Assembly (NCBI GenBank): GCA_021014325.1
Contig: CM037462.1
Span: forward strand, 3,690,318-3,754,317
Direction of reading: 5' to 3'
Length of the DNA stretch: 64,000 bases
Source of the DNA: Plazaster borealis
Lineage: Eukaryota > Echinodermata > Asteroidea > Forcipulatida > Labidiasteridae
Numbering within the stretch: the stretch's first letter is position 1; every line of letters begins with the position of its first letter. Both the position numbers and the translations under genes were made by a program. The notes below the pieces were generated by a model, which had not been told where the DNA came from, did no database searches, and worked only from the letters and a program-made list of their open reading frames with translations. Positions 48,201 to 60,200 of this stretch are shown here, piece by piece.

Positions 48201-51200
48201 CAGTATCCACGGGTGCCCTGCCTTAACCGTGATGACCACGCGGTTGAGGCAGGGCACCTGTCAAATTTTAGACAAGTTCCCTGCCTCAACCGTGATGACT
48301 ACGCGGTTGAGGTGGGGCACCTGTCGATTAGACGGGTGCCTTGCCTCAACCGTGATAACAGTGCGGTTGAGGCAGGACACCCGTCTAAAATTTGACTCAA
48401 TTTGGCGATAACTCTCTCGGCAGTATCCACGGGTGCCCTGCCCTAACCGTGATGACCACGCGGTTGAGGCAGGGCACCTGTCAAATTTTAGACGGGTGGC
48501 CTTCCTCAACCGTGATGACTATGCGGTTGAGGTAGGGCACCCGTCGATTAGACGGGTTTCTTGCCTCAACCGTGATAACAGTGCGGTTGAGGCAGGACAC
48601 CCCTCTAAAATTTGACAGGTACCCTGCCTCAACCGAATGGTCATCACGGTTAAGGCAGGGCACCTGTGTGGGATCGCCAAATTGAGTTTCGCTTTGGGAA
48701 AATACAAGTTTTTCCTGGGGCGCTAGTACGACCGATGATGTCAAAATTTCGAAAAAGGAGTACAGCGCCCCAGTTACTGGGTCTACCCTTCGCCTTGATT
48801 GCAGCTGTCTTATTCGTCCATGCACATGGAGTCCGTACACGCAACGCACACGCAGTACACTGATTTCATGCATGGAGTCCGTCGGTTACAGACTCCGTGC
48901 GTGGAATAACGGGCAAAGGGATGGCACAAGACAGCTAAGCCTTCTAATCAAGGCTACCGCGCGATGTACATCAGGTGATGATGGCTGTTGCAATGCCTTA
49001 TTGCTACATGTAGCTTGGCCTCCCTACGATACACCAGCCATCTGTACGGCCAATGAGGCAGGAGATTTATTTCCCGGAGACTGGCCCCCATTTGGCGAAT
49101 TGTGTAGAAATTTCATCTGATAGTGCCCTTACTTTTGAATCATAAGCCTTCAGCCCATATAATTAACCGTATAGGGGACACACGCACAAATCCCCTATGA
49201 TACCAGCCCCCTGTTTTGTTAAGTGTTACACATTAATTTAGAGGCATCCATGCTGGCATGGCACTGGCACTGGTAGTGGCGCAACAATTTTGCAGTAAAG
49301 AAGCATTATCAACACAAGTGCCAAGTAGTTTTTCAGTTTTAAACTTTCACAACCAAGACTCCATTGAGTAAGAATGTTGAAAGGGCAAATCTACTCTAGA
49401 CTCGACCTGATCCAAGATCAGCTTACAGCGCTGAAAAATGCTGCCATCAAAGAGATGAGAATGCACTAAAAGGGGTTGGATGTGTTGCTTCGTCATGGTG
49501 GTGACTGGGTTTGGTAGTTAGGGAGGGGGGGGGGGAGATGTGTGTGGAGGGGGGAAGGTTGTGGTTGCAGCATGCAGCTGTGAATTCCTGCTGGATAGTT
49601 GCAATAAAGGTAGGGTCATCGTTTGGTTTTTATCAACATAATGCTGATTTATAGGCAGAATTATAAAGAAAGGTACAATAGACTGTGCAAGTCTCGCGCT
49701 CATTCGAACTTCCGGGACCATAGTGGTCCCATCCATATGGAGTTTTACGTGGGCGAGATTTTGTTTCGTCCATTATTTTAGTTTAACGTAGTTTATGACT
49801 ATGAAAATTATATATGTTGTTGAGAATGTAATACTGAGTGATACAAAATATGAAGGTAAAATCAATTCAACAACATAACGAAGAAAACCCGAGAATTAAA
49901 CTTGACCTCAGCTTCCGGTTACTGCAAAAAATTAAGAATTTTGTGCTCACCTCGTATAACAAAACTGATGTAAATGCCTGTTTTGGATGCGCGATGATAA
50001 TTGCCAGATGCTGTAATTGCAACGCGAGGCCTTTTCATTGCAGTCTATGATTGTTGAGGCGTCAGCGTTCTCTTTAAACTGCGTCAAACGTTATTTTTAC
50101 GCCGGTGTGACCTTTGCGAATCCGCGTAAGGGGTTTCTAAAAAGTTAAGATCAAATAAGCATCCTTGTCCACGAGTTTTAATTATGTTTGAATAATAATT
50201 AACACATTATTTGTGTGTTTATTCTAAAAGCTTAAACTAATTTTATAAACATTTAATGAGTATTTTTTGTCGTTAGATATAATTTAAAATACAGATTTGA
50301 TTTCAGAAAAAAATATGTTCTTCGTTTGACGTGTTTTCTCGTTCCGATAGGCGCGAGACTTGCACAGTCTATAGAAGTCGCCTGTGAAAGTTTCAGCTGA
50401 ATACAGTGTCTACTTAATGAGAAAACGCAGCAAAAAAACTATCATGGTATTTTCACATGAATGTCGTATCAACCCACGTTTAGTGTGGTATGACAGCTGG
50501 TACCAACCGCATCTCTGGCCGCAGGATTTGCAAACCAACCCTCAGAAATCTGAGAATTCTCAGAATCAAATGTTTTTATTGATTTTTAATCAACTGGGCC
50601 ATTTCAGAGGAAATAATTTTGCAGGATGCTTACTAACATTACCATCTTTGTAACAAATAAGCTTTCGGATAGAAATTACACATTTTTTGTCAGGGTCATT
50701 ACCAAAGTATGACCTTACCTGTACAGTTTTGGTAACAGCTCACACATTTTGTGTGATTCAACATATGCATGAACAAACAAACCTTTAAAAGTTTGAGCTC
50801 AATATTGGTCATCGAGGTCACGAGAAAATAGTGAAAAGAGACCTAAATGTGTTTGCTGTTTTTTCAAACATCAAGTTTTTATCACGCGTGATAAAGTGAT
50901 AAAAACTATTGTTTTACTCATTTCTCAGAAACGATAGCATTTTCGGCAGAAATATTTTAAGGAACCCTTTCTGTCATTACTTACTTTAAATCATGTAAGT
51001 TATGTGTGAATCTGTGAACATTTGTGTTTTTTGATCTTACTAGTGTACAGGGCCTTTAATGATCCCCTCAATGGTAATCCTGAACAAAATTATAAGGAAC
51101 AAATAAAAATGTCACAACTTTCAGTATATTGCAAGAACAACAACGATTAACTAAAATCATACATGTAATTGTTATTTTTTTTTACTTCACTGAGTAAAGT

Positions 51201-54200
51201 TAAGTTATATGTGGCGTAGTGTCGTGGCCGAGCGGTTAAGAGCACCGGACTCAAGCTCTGGTGTTTCTGATCAGCAGAGTGTGGGTTTGAGTCCCAGTCG
51301 TGGCACTTGTGTCCTTAAGCAAGACACCTAACCATTATTGCTGCGTCCTTCGGATGGGACGTTAAGCCGTTGGTCGCGTGTGTTGTATAATGCACGTAAA
51401 AGAACCCAGTGCACTTATCGAAAAGAGAAGGGGTTCGCCCCGGTGTTCCTGGTTTGATTGGCTGCATATTGCGCCACAGCACCTTATAAACCATTACATG
51501 GTGCTATGTAAAGGAGTAGGTCTCATACTTACGTAGCCCCACAAACCTTGCAGGAAAATACTGAATGTTGAAGCGCCTTGAGCGTTACTGAGTGACGGAT
51601 ATGAGCGCTATATAAGAAGCCATTATTATTATATCTTCAATTGATGTTTTCCCCAGTAATTGGCAAGAACTATTTTGGTCAAGACGGTGGTATTATTTGC
51701 AGCTCGGGAGACCCAGTCACAGCTTGTAGAAAGAGCCTGATGTGTCCTCCTGATCCATTTGGATGTACCTGTGCTGCTTCATTCACTGGTTCCAACTGTG
51801 AGAGTGGTATGTCAAACTTTCAGCCGCTATTAACCCAACTACCGCCAATGTAGTCTTGGTTCCAAGACAATCCAGTTGTGTAGTAACGAAAACCTAATCG
51901 CTATCTAAACCGCTATCACCCCACGAACCACTCGCCACTAGAGGGCGCTATCATTCCTGTAACTGTATCAAATCACGAACCGCTGGGCTCCTGTGATAGC
52001 GGTTCGTGATGTGACAGCAGTTACCCAGAGCCGTGGTTCGTGGGGTGATGATAGGGATTAGGTTTTCGTGACTACAAAACTGGAGCGTCTTGGAACCAAG
52101 ACTACTGCCAATGTTGAGAAGTACAGGCATGTGATTTCTATTATTACTATAATGTTAATTAAAAACCAGAGGGTGGAAATTAAACTTGCAAAAACGGCAA
52201 TGATCTTGTATTAATTAAACATTTAAATGCAACATGAAATTTACCTAATGCCTCTCAATGGTTTTGCTACAGACTGTCCCCCTGGGTATTTTGGTGCTGG
52301 TTGCAGACAGCGATGTCATTGTGCTATTGATGGTACTTGTGACCCTGGCCACGGTCGCTGCTCTGATGGTGACTGTGAAGACGGTTTTAGAGGAGAAAAT
52401 TGCCAAAGTGAGTATAAAAAGTATTATACCGGATTAGTAGAGCTGACAAAATAGTCGCAGACAGTGTTCATGTTTATCGTGATCAACCATATACATGAAA
52501 TAACAAACCTGCGAACATTTGGGCTCAATCCGTTGTGTGAGTCAGGAGAAAATAGTGAAAAACCATGCACAATTTTCAGCATGTAAACACATTGTCCTTA
52601 ATTTAGGTTGTAACAACCGAAATCAGCTGTTGCGTTTTATTTAGGTTTTTTTAGATACAGTTTTCTCGAATATATGACTTAATTTCAGAGGGAAATATTT
52701 CACAGAAAAAAATGGTTCTAGTATGAACTTCATAATCAGTAGGATTTTCAGACTTAAATTAAATAACTTCGTTTTTATTCTTATCAGTACCTTTAAAGGC
52801 ACTGTACACGTTTGGTAATTACTCAAAATATATATTAGCATAAAAACTGACTTGGTAACGAGCAACAGAGAGCTGTTGATAGTATAAAACATTGTGAGAA
52901 ACAACTCCCTCTGAACTTAAGTAGTTTTTGAGAAAGAGGTAATTTCTCACTAAAATAATAAAAACTTCTTGCAAGAAGTTTTTATTCCTAACTGAAAGCA
53001 CACAAATTTGTAAAACAAGGGTGTATTTTCTTTCATCATTTTCTTGCAACTTCGATGACCAATTGAGCCCAAATTTTCACAGGCTTGTTATTTTATGCAT
53101 ATGTTGGTATACACCAAATGAGAACACTGGTCTTTGACAATTACCAAACGTGTACGATGCCTTTAACAAGGACAATCAAAATTACCAAAGTATAGACTGC
53201 AAGACTCGCGCGTGTTCGAACATCAGGACCTGAAAAAAGTGCCCAAGTTTGTTTCCTTCACTCTTGTTATAGCAATGTATGTGGGGTCCAAAGTGGTCCC
53301 AAAAATGTTTGAATACTTGTGAGACTTACACGGTCCTTTAACAAGGAAATTTATCCTACTAATTAAAGGAATGTTACAGAACTGGTAATTAAAATTTTCT
53401 TTAAGATCACAGATTTACATAAAACTTACACGGTCTAATGATGATGATAGTAGAAAACATCTCTAGAAATATTTCTGTCTGAAATGCCATATTTGATGAG
53501 AAATAAATAAAACTAATTTCCGATTGGAGTTTATCGCTCATGAGCGTTTTATTCATGCATTGTATAACACATGCAAATGTGTAATCGGTTTTTCACTATT
53601 TTCTCGTGACCCAGATGGCGGATCGATCTCAAACTTCTACAGGTTTGTCAGTTTATGTATATGGTGGATTATATAAAGTGCTTACACTGTTATGTTAGCA
53701 AAAACCAATTCTGTAATGTTCCTTTAAGTAACCGGTGGAATGCACATGCAGCAATATGATACAAATAATGAGAGCAATTAACTGGGGCCGTCCAATATTT
53801 TCCACATTTTCAACTTATTTTCTTGAACTAAATTTCTGATTCATTAAGTTTGTACTCCCAACATTTACATTTCGTTTTTTAGTTATTCACATGGTGTTAC
53901 CGCAAACCTCTCTTAGTTATTGAGAAGTTGTAGGCGAGTTTGATTTATTCACAAAAATCTGTTGCATCCGTATCCAATCACTGAATTGCCAGAAAAAAGT
54001 CTTCACTCTGCGCTATTATTCACAGTATCCTACTCTACATTTTTATAACTCTTTGTACAGATAATTGTCCTATTGGGAAAATTGGAGTCAACTGCATTAA
54101 TTGCACTGGTAAGTTTGAACCTACACTGTATTTCCTTTTAACAATGGCATCATTAGTGAGAGGTTTATCATTTTAAATATTTACCGCCGGAAATTCCAAC

Positions 54201-57200
54201 CATTTTACAGGCTCACTCACCTGCAGGATTAATTTTAAGAATTTTCAAAATATCTTTATTTTTGAGAATATTTTTGTTTCAATGAAACCATGACTTAAAG
54301 GTATTATACACTTTTGGTAACAGCTCAAAATCAGTGTCCACATTTTGTGTGATTCAAGATATGCATGAACAAACAAACCTGTGAAAGTTTGAGCTCAATT
54401 GGTCATCGAGATCACGAGAAAATAGTGAAAAGAGACCTTATGTGTTTTCTGTTTTTTCAAAATATCGCGCGTGATAAAAACTATTGTTTTACTCATTACT
54501 CAGAAACGTAGCATTTTAGGCAGAAATATTTTAAGGAACCCTTTCAACCATTAATTACTTTAAATCATGTAAGTTGTGTGTGAATCTGTGATTATTTGTG
54601 TTTTTCGATCTTACCAATAGTGTACAGGGCCTTTAATAACCAAGTAAAGACAACAAACGTTCTCATAAAAAGTTCCAGGACTTCTTCTTCTCTTTTGAGA
54701 AAATTGTGGCTTTTGTTTATCGTGAATCGGCCGGCAGTAAAAGCCATGGCTGATAATCGGACAAACCTTGGTTGTAAGCCGCGGCCGATAATTAGCTATG
54801 CCATGCTGGAATTTCAGACTTAACCCCCAATATGCCAAATAAAATGGTGGCAGCCTAACAATCTCTTGTAATTCTCGTTTGTCCAACAAAAGGAAGAACA
54901 ATAATAATAAGAATAATAGCGAACATTTATAATGCGCCATGTCTGTCAGACTTGACACTCCTGGCGCAAGACTACAAATTTTTCCTGCAAGGTATATGTG
55001 GAGCTACGTTTGAAGTATGAGGCCTAGTCATTTATAGCACTATGCAATGGTTTACAAGGTGCTGTGGCGCAATATATGCTGCCGATCAGACCAGGAACAC
55101 CGGGGCTTTACAATAAGTGCACTGGGTTCTTTTACGTGCATTACACAACACACAGGACCAACGGCTTTACGTCCCATCCGAAGGACGAAGCATGTGGTTA
55201 AGTGTCTTGCTTAAGGACACAAGTGTCACGACTGGTATTCAAACCCACACTCTGCTGATCAGAAACACCAGAGCTTGAGTTCGGTGTTCTTATCTGCTCG
55301 GCCACGACACGCCAAAATGGTGGCAGCCTAACGATCTCTTGTAATCCTCGTTTGTCCAGGAAAAGGAAAAAGATCTGGAATTGGGGATTACACAATAACC
55401 CAGGATAAAGGGAGATTTGGAGCGTGAAATTCCAGTACCCTTTGTCCCTCTCAGTTGTTACTTAGCAAAACAAATCGCAAAACAGTGAGTGCATGCACTG
55501 TGACACTACACAATGGAATCTTCGGGCGTGTTCAACATGTCTATCGCAGGTATCCGTGGATATTTTTTAAAATCAGGCGTCTGTTTGCATGTCTGAAAAA
55601 TGTTTTCTTGTGAACACATTTTCCGGCGGTAAGTGGGTAAACCCTCCTACTGCATGACCATTCAAAATTATCCACTTTCGTTTTTGAATGAAACTATGCC
55701 AGCCTGCAATTATGATATCATGTTGTGAATGCATTTACACAGTACACAGTCAAACTTCCTACTGGCATTTACTGTGGTTTTGAATGATAGGTAAACTGTG
55801 ATACACATTGCTTTTGGCTGGTTCCAAATTAGCTTTAGCAAAACAAACTAGTAAAGCAACATTTTCTGAATTTGTTACTTGTTATTATACGCACAGTACC
55901 AGTGGTAGTGAAAAACCCCGTAATCACTCTAGGAGCCAATCTGCGGACGATTACGTGGGAGAAAGCTTCCAACATGTGCCCTGTCAGCAACTACGACGTG
56001 CAGTTTGAGCTCATCAACAAGGATCAGTGCCAACCAGTGTCTGATACGTATCTGGATGTAGGCACAACTGAAGAATCGATCATGATTTATGTCTTACAGG
56101 TGCGTTGTATCGTATTCATAAATACCTAGGGACAGTTTATCCATTCTGATTGGCTGAGAGGAGATCACATGGCATGTTTAAAACATGCGATATAAACATG
56201 GTCAGAGTGTTTAAACATAGCCTGACGAACTTGTGTCAAAAGAGAGTGCTATCAGATGATTGCGCAGAGCACGCAAATTTCACCACTCAGTTTAAGTTGG
56301 TAGTTCGCATAGCTTGTCTTGCACAAGTTTGAAACTTACCTGTGATAGTTTGAAACTTAACCCCGCAAGTTCAAAACTTGTACGAGGAGCTACTTAGCGC
56401 TTAACATAGATAAATCAACATAGCAGAGTCGAGGTGAGCTGAGGCTAAACTGTTGGCCTCTGAATTTTTAAAGTTTTTGTTTTAAATGTTTATAACGGAA
56501 GGTTATTTATGAATGGGAATAGAAGAGAGGTGACTCAGTCATGAAGATTGTTTTAAACCTTGCAGGGTCAAGGCCGGGCAGTAAAGAACCTCGTCTTTGG
56601 CTGGTCCTTTATCACACGGCCACAACCCTGCCGGTATTAAACAAAGGTTCAAGACCTCGTCCCACTCTTTTATTCTCTTAGTATTGCTCAGTGGTTTCTC
56701 CTCCCATCCCATGGGGGTCCATTGGACTCAAGTTCTCTATGGCTGAGCCATCAGAGTGTGGGTTCGATTCCCCGATCATGACACTTACGTCAGTTAGGTT
56801 GAATCCTATAGCAGCAGGTACTGCAACGATTTAATAGATGTTAATTATGCATCGAGGATAAAGAAGATAATTTCTTTTTACCCTTACACCGATTTGTAAT
56901 GGATTAATCTGCTGTAATTTGACAATGGTCCTTCATTTCAGGATTCTGATCTTGATTCATTGATGCTCGTCCCTTATTCGACGTATAAGATCCGAGTCAG
57001 GGCAAGAAACGAGGCTGGCCTCGGACTTTACGTGAATGATATCACTAATGATGAGTTTGTTACGGCGGAACAAGGTTGGTAAAACAATGAACATTGTCAT
57101 GTGTAAACCCTCTACTGAGTTACCATTCAGTATCATCCAAAATCATCCAAATGGGAAAAAGGCAGCTGTTCTTTTCTTCAGATATAAAGCGTGGCATGTT

Positions 57201-60200
57201 GTGGCCAAGCGGTTCAGAGCACCGGACTCGTGCTCTGGTGTTTCTGGGTAGCAGAGTCTACCAGGGGTTATCAAAAGTTGGAAATGCCATTTCAACATGT
57301 ACCTCACAAAATTTGGTTCCTAGTTCAGATCTTTTTGTTAGCAATGACTCTTGCCCCTGATGAGGACATTACTAAGTGCTATACCTTACTTTGATTTAAA
57401 AAGAGTGAGCATACTAGAGGCAGTTCTGTGCTAGTGTTGCTAATGCTGTACTTTATCTTGATTCAAAGAGAGTGAGCATACTAGAAGCAGTTCTGTGCTA
57501 GCGTTGCTTATGTTGTACCTTATCTTGATTCAAAGAGAGAGAGAGCACACTAGAAGAAGTTCTGTGCTAGTGTTGCTCATGTTGTACCTTATCTTGATTA
57601 AAAGAGAGTGAGCATACTAGAAGCAGTTCTGTGCTAACATTGCTAATGTACCTTATCTTGATTCAAAGAGAGTGAGCACACTAGAAGTTCTGTGCTAGCG
57701 TTGCTAATGTTGTACCTTATCTTGATTCAGAGAGTGAGCATACTAGAAGCAGTTCTGTGCTAGCGTTAATAATGTTGTACCTTATCTTGATTCAAAGAGA
57801 GTGAGCATACTAGAAGCAGTTCTGTGCTAGTGTTGCTAATGTTGTACCTTATCTTGATTCAAAGAGAGTAAGCACACTAGAAGAAGTTCTGTGCTAGTGT
57901 TGCTAATGTACCTTATCTTGATTCAAAGAGAGTGAGCATACTAGAAGAAGTTCTGTGCTAGCGTTGCTAATGTACCTTATCTTGATTCAGAGAGTGAGCA
58001 TACTAGAAGCAGTTCTGTGCTAGCGTTAATAATGTTGTACCTTATCTTGATTCAAAGAGAGTGAGCACACTAGAAGAAGTACTGTGCTGGCGTTGCTAAT
58101 GTTGCACCTTATCTTGATTCAAAGAGAGTGAGCATACCAGTAGCAGCAGTTTTACCAACATTACCAATGCCATACCTTCAAATATATATTTTTCGTTATT
58201 CCACAGCACCCTCAGCGCCCCCTAAAAATGTAACGCATATAAATGTCACGGATGTTGGCGCCATCTTTCAGTGGGACGAGGTTCCATGTGGGAGCAGAAG
58301 AGGCAACATAGAATACAGCTTTGAACTCACAAAGTCAAATGGAACGTCTATGATTGAAGTAACGACGAAAAGATCTCAGAGTTTCAATGACCTCCTCCCC
58401 TGCAGTGATTACACATTCAGAGTAGCGGCCAGGACAAGTGTTGGCGTTGGAGTCTACAGTAACAAGACATTTTTTTCCACGGACACTAAAGGTACTCTGA
58501 AAATTATGTCAATAGATCCATTGCACTTAGTCACATGCGGCGTCTGTCTGCCACGCTCACCTTTTTGGGAGTCAAAAGAGTAATTTTTGTCAAAATCCAA
58601 AACAGTTTGATGACGTCACACTTCAAAAATATGGTCTGTACATTTTTGCACAGATAATTTTTCAGTTCATTCCTAAATTTGAATGTTATTCAATCGAATT
58701 AGAATTTAATTTGACCTTTTGACTTGCTCACAAATTCCTCTTTGGAGTGTACAGACCCACTTGTTGTTGATGTCCGATGACGTCATGTTTCAAATATCGC
58801 TCCGGAAGAATATCAACTCAAATGACATTTTACACCATTTTAACATGAGGTTGGAGACTTGCCGTTTTTTTCCTCCACTTTCATGAGGAATCTATCTGTT
58901 GGAAAATGAGTGCACCACAAAACTCAATTTGACCTTGGAGACCCTCTTTAAACAGCAATGCCAAGGTGGCACTCCTCATGTGATAAAATCAACAATTTTG
59001 CTCACCACAAAAAACCCAAGTGTGCTTCTTTCATATCTGAAACATTTCTTGCTTTGAGGCTGCTACATGGGGGCTGGCCACAATAGACTGTGCAAGTCTC
59101 ACGCATATTTGAACTTCCGAGACCATTGTGGTCACAAAAATATGAAGATTTACGTGGGCAAGATTTTGTTTTGTCAATTATTTTAGTTTAATGTGGTTTA
59201 TGACCATGAAAAATAAATATGTTGTTAGGAATGTAATACTTAGTGATAACAAATAAGAAAGTAAAATCAATTCAACAATATAACAAAGAAAACCCAAGAA
59301 TTGAACTTGACCTCAGCTTCCGGTTACTGCAAAAAATTAAGAATTTTCTGCTCACCTCCGACCACAAAACTTATGTAAACGCTTGTTTTTGATGTGCGAT
59401 GATACTCGCCAGATGCTGTAATTGCAACGCGAAGCCTTTTCATTGCAGTCTATGGTTGTTGAGTCGTCAGCGTCCTCTATAAACTGCGTCAAGCAATAAT
59501 TTTACGCCCGTGTGACCATCGCGAATCCACGTAAGTGGTTTCTGAAAAGTTAAGATCAAATAAGCATCCTTGTCCCAGAGTTTTAATTTTGCTTCAATAA
59601 TAATTAACACATTATTTGTGTATTTATTATACAAAACTTAAACTGATTTTATGAACATGTAATGGGTATTTTTGTCATTAGATTTAATTTAAAATAAAGC
59701 TTTGATTTCAGTGAAACAAATGTGCTTCATTTGACGTGTTTTCTTGATCCAATATGCGCGAGACTTGCACCGATACGCGCGAGAGACTTGACTGTGCAAG
59801 TCTCGCGAGTATCGGAACAAGAAAACACGTCAAACGAAGAAGATATGTTTTTTCTGAAATCAAATCTTTGTTTTAAATTATATCTACAAAGAAACCTGGA
59901 AAAAAAAACTTTTATGAAGTTGTACCTCGGTCTTAGATGACCCATGTTTTTTCCCAACAACCTTTACAAACTTGGCGCTATCATTGTTATATAGACTGTG
60001 CAATCTCGCGAATTTTAGCCTTCGAGAAAGACTCTGCTAGGGTCGTACGTCAGGTCACTATTTTTTGCAACAAAAATGCTCATTACATTTTTTATAAAAT
60101 GAGTTTTAGCTTTTATAATAAATACACAAATAAAGTGTTAATTATTAAGGAGATAAAATTAAAACAATGGGACAAGGATGCTTATTTGATCTTAAATTTT

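Noticed and set aside
48209..48670. Regular palindromic repeats resembling a CRISPR array
   Set aside because: Spacers are themselves similar, the array lies inside an inverted-repeat element in an animal gene intron, and there are no cas genes.
51221..51305. tRNA-Leu/Ser-like gene
   Set aside because: A and B boxes are present but no proper acceptor stem, and the same head with a common body recurs at 31838, 37966 and 54899: it is a SINE.
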